DNA from: Sphingomonas ginsenosidimutans | Lineage (GTDB): Bacteria > Pseudomonadota > Alphaproteobacteria > Sphingomonadales > Sphingomonadaceae | Length of the DNA stretch: 64,000 bases | Assembly: GCF_002374835.1 (NCBI RefSeq) | Contig: NZ_NWVD01000001.1 | Coordinates: forward strand, 744,001-808,000 | Reading direction: 5' to 3' | Shown here: positions 54,856-62,489 of the stretch, one piece after another | How the letters are laid out: each line of letters begins with the position of its first letter | Position numbering within the stretch: the first letter of the stretch is position 1 | Notes under the pieces: generated by a model | The model's database searches: none | Seen by the model: only the letters and a program-made list of their open reading frames with translations | Told to the model about the DNA's origin: nothing | Program-made: the position numbers and the translations under genes

Positions 54856-56355
54856 CTATCCTGCCGCGCAGTGGCGCGCGATGAAGTCCGCATGGGACGG
54901 CATTGCGCGCGTCTGCGCCAGGATCGCATGGCGCATCCGCTCCAGCGTCTCGGCCAGCCGATCTTCGTCCAGCACGTCCGCCACCGGATCATAGGCGGCG
55001 GGCACGATCCCCTGTCCCAGCAGTACCGCGGTCCAGCTGGCGAGCGAGAACAGTTCGTCGTCGTAGCGGAAGAAGCGGCCATGGACGCGGAACAGCTCGA
55101 TCTTGCGGCGCAGCGTGTCGGGCACCTCCATCGTGCGCACGTGGCGCCAGAACGGCGTGTCGTCGCGCTGCGTCGCGTGATAGTGGAGGATGATGAAGTC
55201 GCGCACGCCATCATAGGCACTGCGCATCAGCCGGTCATATTCCTCCGCTTCCACGGTTGAGAAACCGGCATCGGGGAACAGCGCCAGCAACTTGGCGATG
55301 CCGGTCTGGATGAGGTGGATCGACGTCGATTCCAGCGGCTCCAGGAACCCGCCCGCCAGCCCCAGCGCGACGACGTTGCGGTTCCAGAACCGCCGCCGCC
55401 GCCCTGTGACGAACGACAGCCGGCGCGGATCGGCCAGCACCTCGCCCTCCACCGCGCCCATCAGCGCGGCCTGCGCGGCATCGTCGTCGACATGCGCGCT
55501 GGAATAGACGTAGCCGTTGCCGGTGCGGTGTTGCAGCGGGATGCGCCATTGCCAGCCGGCGCCCTGCGCGATCGCGCGGGTATAGGGGACCGGCGCGCGA
55601 TCGCGCGCGGTGGGGACGGCGACCGCGCGGTCGCATGGCAGCCAGTGCGACCAGTCGTCATAGCCGCTGGCGAGCGCGCCTTCGATCAACAGCCCGCGAA
55701 AGCCGGAGCAGTCGACGAACAGCTCGCCGTCGACGTGCCGGCCATCCGCCAGCCGCACCGCCTGCACGAAGCCGGTGTCGGCATGCTGCGCCACGTCGGC
55801 GATCCGCCCCTCGATCCGCTCCACCCCGCGCGCCTCGGCATAGTCGCGCAGGAACCGGGCATAGCGCCCGGCGTCGAAGTGGAAGGCATAGGGGAGCGGG
55901 AAGGGGGCTTCCCCCTCCGCGATGCGCGCGAACCGCCCCGCCGCGGCGGCCACCGCGCATGGGGCGTAATGCCATAGGTCGGCGCAGCGCCGCTGCCCGG
56001 CCAGCTTCAGGAACAATTGGTGGAAGGCCAGCCCGTCGATATCGTGGCCGAACTGCCCGAACGGGTGGAAATAGCGGTCGCCGATCGCGCGCCAGTTTTC
56101 GAACTGGATGCCCAGCTTGAACGTCCCGCCGGTCGCGGCGACGAACGCATCCTCGTCGATGCCCAGCATCCGGTTGAACGTCTGGATCGTGGGGATCGTC
56201 GCCTCGCCGACGCCGACCGTGCCGATCTCCTCGCTTTCGACCAGGCGGATGCGCGTGCGCGTGCGCGGCAGGAAACGCGACAGCGCGGCGGCGGCCATCC
56301 AGCCGGCAGTGCCCCCGCCGACGATCACCACCTCGCGAACGGGAAGCGCGGTCAT
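54856..56355 (-). CDS. flavin-dependent tryptophan halogenase family protein, third in operon
   Basis: 499 aa. FAD-binding VIVGGGTAGWMAAAAL at ~10-25, GVGEATIP at 48-55, the catalytic-type lysine Lys80 in TFKLGIQFENW (aligned to Lys79 of PrnA/RebH), the halogenase motif GWQWRIP with Trp268, Trp270, Ile272, Pro273, and LEPLESTSIHLIQ. So halogenation or a related FADH2/O2 reaction is plausible. The natural substrate is unknown; members beside TonB receptors in sugar loci are not thought to make tryptophan antibiotics. ATG overlaps the preceding gene stop by 4. Ends 8 bases from GH16. Confidence 0.85.
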   Translation of the reverse strand: MTALPVREVVIVGGGTAGWMAAAALSRFLPRTRTRIRLVESEEIGTVGVGEATIPTIQTFNRMLGIDEDAFVAATGGTFKLGIQFENWRAIGDRYFHPFGQFGHDIDGLAFHQLFLKLAGQRRCADLWHYAPCAVAAAAGRFARIAEGEAPFPLPYAFHFDAGRYARFLRDYAEARGVERIEGRIADVAQHADTGFVQAVRLADGRHVDGELFVDCSGFRGLLIEGALASGYDDWSHWLPCDRAVAVPTARDRAPVPYTRAIAQGAGWQWRIPLQHRTGNGYVYSSAHVDDDAAQAALMGAVEGEVLADPRRLSFVTGRRRRFWNRNVVALGLAGGFLEPLESTSIHLIQTGIAKLLALFPDAGFSTVEAEEYDRLMRSAYDGVRDFIILHYHATQRDDTPFWRHVRTMEVPDTLRRKIELFRVHGRFFRYDDELFSLASWTAVLLGQGIVPAAYDPVADVLDEDRLAETLERMRHAILAQTRAMPSHADFIARHCAAG

Positions 56356-57695
56356 CGGGTCAGTCCTTCCAGAAAGGTGCGATGATCGGGCGCGGCGGCA
56401 ACCGCGGCGGCCAGGCGGTGGTCGATATCGTCCAGCAGGCGCCGCCCCTGTTCGGCGTCGCCGCCGTCGGGCAGGTGCGCGGGGCGGATGCCGCGCCCGA
56501 ACAGGATCTGCGCCCAGTCGTCGCGCGCAAAGCCCTCGCCATCGCGCTGGCGCCAGCGCAGCCGGCGCGCGAATTCGACGACGGTATCGCGCAGCGTCTC
56601 GGGCGCGTCGTCCGCCAGCGGCAGATGCGCCAGCAACAGGTCGCGCAGCCGGTCCGCCTCGTCATTGGCGGTGCGGTTGTAGTGATCGACCTCCACCGCG
56701 GCGCAGTCCCGCCCCGGCAGCAGCGCGACGATCCGGTCGATCCCGGTGTGAAGCCAGTGGAACGGCAGTCCCTGCATCGGCGGCAGGACGACATGCGCCT
56801 CTCCGACGGCGACGACATTGCCGCTCCAGCCGCACTGCCGACGACCGGGGGCGAGCGTCTCCGCATCCGTCGCCCCCGCGCGGGCGAGGCGCAGGTGGAT
56901 CGTGCGGTCGGGCAGATGGCTGGCGACCGTGATCGCGCCGTCCGCGATCGTCATGCGGTCGAGCGAGGGGAGCAGCATTTCCGCCGGTGCCGTGGCGGTG
57001 GTCAGCGCGGTGTACGGGAACCAGCGGCTCCAGTCCTCCCACGCCGCCGCATCGTCCGGCGTGGCGAGCCGCCGTTCGCGCCCGGTCGCATCGACATACA
57101 GGTCCGCGATCAGATGCGTACCGTCCGCCAGATGCAGCGCCGCCACGCCCGCATCGCCGCGCGCCACCTCCGCCAGCGGGGCGGCGGGCACCATCACGCC
57201 GCGATGTTGGGCATAGCCCTCCACCGCGCGCGCGTACCGGTCCGGATCGAGCACCAGCCCGAAGATCGCGTCGGCCAGCGCCGGGTCGCGTGAGGGCGCC
57301 TTGGCCGCTAGCCCCAGCCGCGCACCCGCCGCATAATGGTGGAACGGCCGGATGCCGTGCGCCGCCCATACGGCGGGGAAGGGGCGGGCGCCCGCGGCCT
57401 GACCCACCGCGCCATAGGCATGGACGTAATCGTCACGCCCCGTCACCTGCGTCCCCAGCCGGATCGCCCCGCCCGTGCGCGCCAGCGCGTCGCGCCAGTC
57501 CCAGCCGATATCGACATGGAACGGCAGCGCGGCCGGGGTGGTGGCGCCGACCGTGTCGACCATCGCGCGGTGGCGGGCGGTGTGCGGGACCAGCGCGACG
57601 CGCACACCGGGCAGCCGCACCGCCAGTGCGGCGGCGGCGGTCCAGGCGCCGATCCCGTCACCGACGACCGCGATGGTGCGGATCGGCGCGTTCAT
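56352..57695 (-). CDS. degenerate halogenase-family protein lacking catalytic residues, second in operon
   Basis: 447 aa. Colinear with its two neighbours but strongly diverged. The FAD loop is VVGDGIGAWTAAAAL instead of GGGTAGW; the GVGEAT motif is replaced by TVGATTPAA; the lysine position is Arg79 (GGAIRLGTQV); and no WxWxIP motif can be found. A late block, MQGLPFHWLHTGIDRIVALLPG, still aligns to the family. The ORF is intact and coupled by ATGA at both ends, so it is not a decaying pseudogene. Perhaps a structural partner or an enzyme with new chemistry. Confidence 0.75.
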   Translation of the reverse strand: MNAPIRTIAVVGDGIGAWTAAAALAVRLPGVRVALVPHTARHRAMVDTVGATTPAALPFHVDIGWDWRDALARTGGAIRLGTQVTGRDDYVHAYGAVGQAAGARPFPAVWAAHGIRPFHHYAAGARLGLAAKAPSRDPALADAIFGLVLDPDRYARAVEGYAQHRGVMVPAAPLAEVARGDAGVAALHLADGTHLIADLYVDATGRERRLATPDDAAAWEDWSRWFPYTALTTATAPAEMLLPSLDRMTIADGAITVASHLPDRTIHLRLARAGATDAETLAPGRRQCGWSGNVVAVGEAHVVLPPMQGLPFHWLHTGIDRIVALLPGRDCAAVEVDHYNRTANDEADRLRDLLLAHLPLADDAPETLRDTVVEFARRLRWRQRDGEGFARDDWAQILFGRGIRPAHLPDGGDAEQGRRLLDDIDHRLAAAVAAAPDHRTFLEGLTR

Positions 57696-59170
57696 GCCGC
57701 GGCGCCGATCGTCGCGATATACTCGCGGTGGTCGGGCATCGCGCGCGCGGCCGCGGCGGTGACGGCGTGCAGCCGCTCGACCGCGCGCGCCAGCCCGGCG
57801 GCGTCGGGCGCGTCGGCGCGCTGGTCGTACCCCTCGGGCACGATACGCTGCCCCAGATAGACCGCGATCCAGCTCGGCTCCAGGAACACCCCCTCGCGAT
57901 AGGTTTCGACGCGCCCGCGTGCGCGGAACAGTGCCATCTTGCGCGCCAGTGTGTCGGGCACCTCCATCGTGCGCATCCGCGTCCAGAACGGCGCATCGTC
58001 GCGTTCGGTGGCGTGGTAATGGAGGATCAGAAAGTCGCGGATGCGGTCATATTCGATCCCAAGCACGCGGTTGAACTCGTCGCGGTCGGCGGGGTCGATC
58101 GCGCCGTCCGGGAAAAGCTCGACCAAGGCGGTGATCGCGATCTGGATCAGGTAGATGCTGGTCGATTCCAGCGGCTCCAGGAACCCGCCCGCCAGCCCGA
58201 TCGCGACGACATTGTCGACCCAGCCGCGCGGCCGTCGCCCGGCGTGGAAGCGCAGCAGTTGCGGTTCGGCCAGCGCCGGCCCCTCGATCGCGGCGAGCAG
58301 CGCGTCGCGCGCGGCATCGTCGTCCACATGCGCGCTGGAATAGACATAGCCGTTGCCGACACGGTGCTGCAGCGGGATGCGCCAGCGCCACCCCGCGGGC
58401 ATCGCTACCGCGCTGGTATAGGGCAGCAGCGGCCCTTGTGACGCGCACGGAACCGCGACCGCACGGTCGCACGGTAGCCAGCGCGACCAATCCTCGAACG
58501 GTTCGCGCAGCGTGTCGCCGATCAACAGCGCGCGGAACCCCGAACAGTCGACGAACAGGTCGCCGGCCACCGCGCGTCCGTCCGCCAGCCGCACCGCGGT
58601 GACGCGCCCGCCGTCAGCATCGCGATCCACCGCCACCACGCGCCCCTCGATCCGTTGCGCGCCGTCCGCCTCCGCCCGCACGCGCAGATACGGCGCGTAG
58701 CGGGTGGCATCGAACTGATAGGCATAGCCATAGGTGGATAGCAGCGATTCGGGATCGTCGGCGGGCGGGGCGAAGCGCGCGCCGCGCGCCGCGACGACCG
58801 GCAGCGAAAAGTCCTGGAGTCGCTCGATCTGCCCGGCGCGCGCCAGATAATGGTGGAAACCGACCCCGTCGGTATCGCGCCCGAACACCCCGAACGGGTG
58901 GATGTAGCTGTCGCCGATCCGCGCCCAGTCGCGAAACTCGATCCCCAGTTTGAAGGTGGCGCCGGTGGCGCGCATGAAATCGGCCTCGTCGATACCGATG
59001 CGGGTGTTGAACGCGCGGATGTGCGGCAGCGTCGCCTCGCCCACGCCGACGATGCCGATCTCATCCGATTCGACCAGTACGATCTCGGCCTGCGCGGCGG
59101 GGACCAGCCGGGCGAGCGCGGCGGCGGTCATCCATCCGGCCGTGCCGCCGCCGACAATCACCACCCGCAT
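57692..59170 (-). CDS. flavin-dependent tryptophan halogenase family protein, first in operon
   Basis: 492 aa from ATG 59170 (VVIVGGGTAGWMTAAAL follows; GGAGGGGG lies upstream); ATG 59194 would add 8 residues. Lys74 in TFKLGIEFRDW, GVGEATLPHIR, GWRWRIPLQHR and GFLEPLESTSIYLIQ are intact. Closely related to the gene at 54856, so a duplication is likely. It is the promoter-proximal gene; its upstream region carries the 20-bp palindromic operator. Confidence 0.85.
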   Translation of the reverse strand: MRVVIVGGGTAGWMTAAALARLVPAAQAEIVLVESDEIGIVGVGEATLPHIRAFNTRIGIDEADFMRATGATFKLGIEFRDWARIGDSYIHPFGVFGRDTDGVGFHHYLARAGQIERLQDFSLPVVAARGARFAPPADDPESLLSTYGYAYQFDATRYAPYLRVRAEADGAQRIEGRVVAVDRDADGGRVTAVRLADGRAVAGDLFVDCSGFRALLIGDTLREPFEDWSRWLPCDRAVAVPCASQGPLLPYTSAVAMPAGWRWRIPLQHRVGNGYVYSSAHVDDDAARDALLAAIEGPALAEPQLLRFHAGRRPRGWVDNVVAIGLAGGFLEPLESTSIYLIQIAITALVELFPDGAIDPADRDEFNRVLGIEYDRIRDFLILHYHATERDDAPFWTRMRTMEVPDTLARKMALFRARGRVETYREGVFLEPSWIAVYLGQRIVPEGYDQRADAPDAAGLARAVERLHAVTAAAARAMPDHREYIATIGAAA

Positions 59171-59199
59171 CGCCTTCGCCCCCTCCGCCGCCATGCCCG

Positions 59200-59219
59200 C
59201 TGTGGTAACGTTACCACAG
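59200..59219. promoter_or_regulatory. LacI-family operator, 20-bp perfect palindrome
   Basis: CTGTGGTAACGTTACCACAG is a perfect 20-bp dyad centred on AACGTT. This is the classical form of a LacI/GalR-family operator. It lies just upstream of the halogenase operon and ~137 bases before the TonB receptor ATG, between the two divergent transcripts. The regulator gene is not in the window. Confidence 0.85.
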
Positions 59220-59268
59220 TCGGATGCCCGCGTTGGGACGCTCTAGAAACTTTTGCGTTTTTGTCTAT

Positions 59269-59282
59269 TGTGAACGTTCCCT
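59269..59282. promoter_or_regulatory. second AACGTT-centred site before the TonB receptor
   Basis: TGTGAACGTTCCCT centred on AACGTT at 59273-59278, a half-degenerate version of the operator 66 bases to its left and ~77 bases before the receptor ATG. Two operators in a divergent promoter region would allow control of each side or looping. Confidence 0.4.
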
Positions 59283-59355
59283 TTGCGCGTATGGCGCATC
59301 GGGAGCGGCCGGAATCGGCCGACGAAAAACGTACCGCTTCGGGGGGGGATATCGA

Positions 59356-62300
59356 ATGAGCCATCGGATCGATTCGCGCGTCGCGCGTCGCGGCATCACG
59401 CAATTGCTGGGCACCGGCGCATCCGTCTGGGCGCTGGCGATCGCTGCGCCGGCCATCGCGCAGGTCGCGCCCGCCACGCCGCCGCAGGGTGACGCCGCCA
59501 CGCCCGCGCCGGACGCCGCAACGACCGACGCCGCAGAGGCAGGCAATGAGATCGTCATCACCGGCATTCGCGCCAGCCTGGCCAATGCGCAGGACCTGAA
59601 GCGCAACGCAGATACCGTCGTCGACGCGATCACCGCGCAGGACATCGGCGCGCTGCCCGACCGTTCGGTGACCGAGGCGTTGCAGCGCGTGCCGGGCGTG
59701 TCGATCACCCGCTTTGCCGCGGGCAGCGACCCGGACCATTTCTCGGTCGAGGGATCGGGCGTCGTCATCCGCGGCCTCAACTACGTCCGCTCGGAATTCA
59801 ACGGCCGCGACACCTTCTCCGCCAACGGCGGCCGGGCGCTGAATTTCCAGGATGTGTCACCCGAGCTGCTCGGCTCGGTCGAGGTCTACAAGAACATGAC
59901 CGCCGACCAGATCGAGGGCGGCATCGCCGGCTCGGTCAACCTCAACACCCGCAAGCCGTTCGATAGCCGCGACTCGGTCGCCTATCTGTCCGCCGACATG
60001 AACTACGGCGATTTCGCGGAGAGGGGCGGGCCGGCGGTGTCGGGGCTCATCACGCACAATTTCGATACTGCGATCGGCCGGTTCGGCGTGATGGCGGGCG
60101 CGTCCTATTCGCAGCTGTTCAGCCGCGCCGACGGGCTTCAGGTCACCAATTACCAGGCGCGCTTCAACGGATCGCGCGACATCAATGGCGATGGCGTGAA
60201 CGAGACGGACACGATGCCGGGCCTCGCCGCCGGGCAGCTGGTCTATGCCCCGGTGGGTGCCGGCGCCCGCACGCAGCAGTTCAACCGCGAGCGGTTCGGC
60301 GCGGCCGCGGCGCTGCAGTTCGAATCGAACGACAAGTCGCTGCTGGCGACGCTGCAGTTCGTGCGCAGCGACGCCAAGCAGACGTGGGGCGAACATACGG
60401 TGGAAACCGCGCCCGATGCGATCGACCGGCTGACTTTCCCGGCGGCGGGCACCAGCTACACCTATGGCGACGACGGGCTGTTCCGCACCGGCGTGATCTC
60501 GATCGACCGCGGCTACACCCCGGCGGGCGGGCAGCAGCGCGGCATGATCACCCAGCTGTCGAACCGCGGGGTGCAGGCGCGCGCGATCACCAACGACTTC
60601 GGCGGTAACGTGAAGTGGCAGGCGACCGACCGGCTGTCGTTCAACTTCGACGGCCAGTATGTCGAATCGACCACGAAGCAGACTGACTTCTCGGTCTATG
60701 GCGGCACGTTCGCGGATGTGGCGCTGGACGTCACCGGCGACACGCCGGACATCCGCTTCCTGGCGCCCAACGGCCAGGACAGTGGCGCGTATTTCGCCGA
60801 TCCGCGCAACAGCTACTATCGCGCGGCGATGGACCATTTCGAGGACAACAAGGGCCACGAATGGGCCTTCCGCGGCGATGCGACCTATGATTTCGACGAT
60901 GCCGGTTTCCTGAAGCGGGCGAAGGTCGGCGCGCGCTATGCCGACCGCGACCAGACGGTGCGCTACACGCTCTACAACTGGGGCGTGCTGAGCGAGACGT
61001 GGTCGGGCAGCGGTCCCGTGACCTTCGCCGACACGCAGCCGGGCACCTATGGCTTCGACAGCTTCGACAACCAGTATCGCGGCAACGGCCCGGCGGGGCT
61101 GGGTTCCTTCTACATCAACGGCAATCCGGCCGCGAACTATGCGCAGACCGCGGCGCAGGCGCAGGCGATCAACGCCATCTGGCAGACGCAGAAGGGCGCC
61201 AACGCCGGTGGCTGGACCCCGACCGGCCAGCGCGCGGGCGTGCTGCCGGGAACGCCGTTCCTGCCGAACGAGGTCTATACCAATTCGGAAGAGACCAAGG
61301 CGGCCTATGCCCGGCTCGACTTCGGGACGCAGGGCACCGACCTGCTCGGCGGGGTGAAGCTGTCGGGCAATATCGGCCTGCGCTACGTCCAGACGACCGA
61401 CGATGCGGACGGCTTCTTCACCTTCCCGACGCAGGCGCAGATCATCGGCAGCGGCGGCAGCGTTGGCGCTTTCTGCTCGCAGCCGGCGCAGACCAGCCCC
61501 TTCTGTCAGCTGACCCCGACGCAGCAGCAGTCGATCCTCGCCTTCTCAAACGGCGCGGCGGTCAACCAGGTGACGCGCAACCGCTTCGACCACTGGCTGC
61601 CCAGCTTCAACCTGAAGGTGGGGCTGACGCCGAACCTCATCACGCGCTTCGCCTATTCCAAGGCGATCTCGCGGCCCGGCTTCGACCAGTTGCAGAGCAC
61701 GATCCAGATCGCGCCGGCGACCGGCATCTCGGTCTTCCGGCTGGACGGGACGACGCGCAACTCGAACGCGCTGCTGCGCCCGGTGGAGGCGAACCAGTTC
61801 GACCTGACCGCCGAATGGTATTTCGCGCGCGTCGGCACGCTGACCGCGGCGCTGTTCTACAAGGATCTGAGCAACGTCATCGTCTCGAACGTCGCGCAGA
61901 CGCGGTCCTATACCAACAATGGCGTGACGCAGGACGTGCTGTTCGTCGGCCCGCAGAACGCCGAAGGCCACAGCAATGTGAAGGGGTTCGAGGTCTCGTA
62001 CCAGCAGACCTACGATTTCCTGCCCGGTTTCCTGTCGGGGCTGGGGGTGCAGGCCAACTACACCTATGTCGATCCGTCGAACATCCCGCAGGGCCGCGCG
62101 GCGCAGGCGACGTCGCCGACCACCACGATCGACGTGTCGCGGCTGCCGCTGGAAGGTTTGTCGAAGCATACGGTCAACGCCACCGTCTTCTATGAAAAGG
62201 GGCCGTTGTCGCTGCGCGCGGCGTATAACTGGCGGTCAAAGTACGTGCTGACGGTGCGTGACGAGATCGCGCCGTTCCTGCCGATCTATTCGGGCAGCTT

Positions 62301-62487
62301 CGGCCAGCTGGACGGGACGATCCTGTACACGGTCACCAAGCAGTTCAAGATCGGCGTGCAGGCGGTCAACCTGCTGGACAGCGTGACGAAGACCTATTCG
62401 GTCATCAACGCCGAAGGACAGCTGGCACCGCGCAGCTATTTCAAGAACGACCGGCGCTTCGCGCTGACCACGCGCATCCAGTTCTGA
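59356..62487 (+). CDS. TonB-dependent outer-membrane receptor (Xanthomonas/Caulobacter type)
   Basis: 1043 aa. Signal peptide (LLGTGASVWALAIAAPAIAQ). Plug domain ~68-200: EIVITGIRASLANAQDLKR, VVDAITAQDIGALPDRSV, EALQRVPGVSITR, GVVIRGLNYVRSEFNGRD split, and IEGGIAGSVNLNTRKPF. Then a 22-strand barrel ending RRFALTTRIQF with terminal Phe. This subfamily (TIGR01782-like) typically imports oligosaccharides. ATG 59356 precedes the signal peptide; the upstream frame is leader. The GH9 gene begins 2 bases after the stop, so co-transcription is nearly certain. Confidence 0.93.
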   Translation: MSHRIDSRVARRGITQLLGTGASVWALAIAAPAIAQVAPATPPQGDAATPAPDAATTDAAEAGNEIVITGIRASLANAQDLKRNADTVVDAITAQDIGALPDRSVTEALQRVPGVSITRFAAGSDPDHFSVEGSGVVIRGLNYVRSEFNGRDTFSANGGRALNFQDVSPELLGSVEVYKNMTADQIEGGIAGSVNLNTRKPFDSRDSVAYLSADMNYGDFAERGGPAVSGLITHNFDTAIGRFGVMAGASYSQLFSRADGLQVTNYQARFNGSRDINGDGVNETDTMPGLAAGQLVYAPVGAGARTQQFNRERFGAAAALQFESNDKSLLATLQFVRSDAKQTWGEHTVETAPDAIDRLTFPAAGTSYTYGDDGLFRTGVISIDRGYTPAGGQQRGMITQLSNRGVQARAITNDFGGNVKWQATDRLSFNFDGQYVESTTKQTDFSVYGGTFADVALDVTGDTPDIRFLAPNGQDSGAYFADPRNSYYRAAMDHFEDNKGHEWAFRGDATYDFDDAGFLKRAKVGARYADRDQTVRYTLYNWGVLSETWSGSGPVTFADTQPGTYGFDSFDNQYRGNGPAGLGSFYINGNPAANYAQTAAQAQAINAIWQTQKGANAGGWTPTGQRAGVLPGTPFLPNEVYTNSEETKAAYARLDFGTQGTDLLGGVKLSGNIGLRYVQTTDDADGFFTFPTQAQIIGSGGSVGAFCSQPAQTSPFCQLTPTQQQSILAFSNGAAVNQVTRNRFDHWLPSFNLKVGLTPNLITRFAYSKAISRPGFDQLQSTIQIAPATGISVFRLDGTTRNSNALLRPVEANQFDLTAEWYFARVGTLTAALFYKDLSNVIVSNVAQTRSYTNNGVTQDVLFVGPQNAEGHSNVKGFEVSYQQTYDFLPGFLSGLGVQANYTYVDPSNIPQGRAAQATSPTTTIDVSRLPLEGLSKHTVNATVFYEKGPLSLRAAYNWRSKYVLTVRDEIAPFLPIYSGSFGQLDGTILYTVTKQFKIGVQAVNLLDSVTKTYSVINAEGQLAPRSYFKNDRRFALTTRIQF

Positions 62488-62489
62488 GG

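Noticed and set aside
56352..57695. Calling the middle halogenase homologue a pseudogene
   Set aside because: The frame is intact, full length and coupled at both ends; loss of catalytic residues alone does not make it a broken gene.
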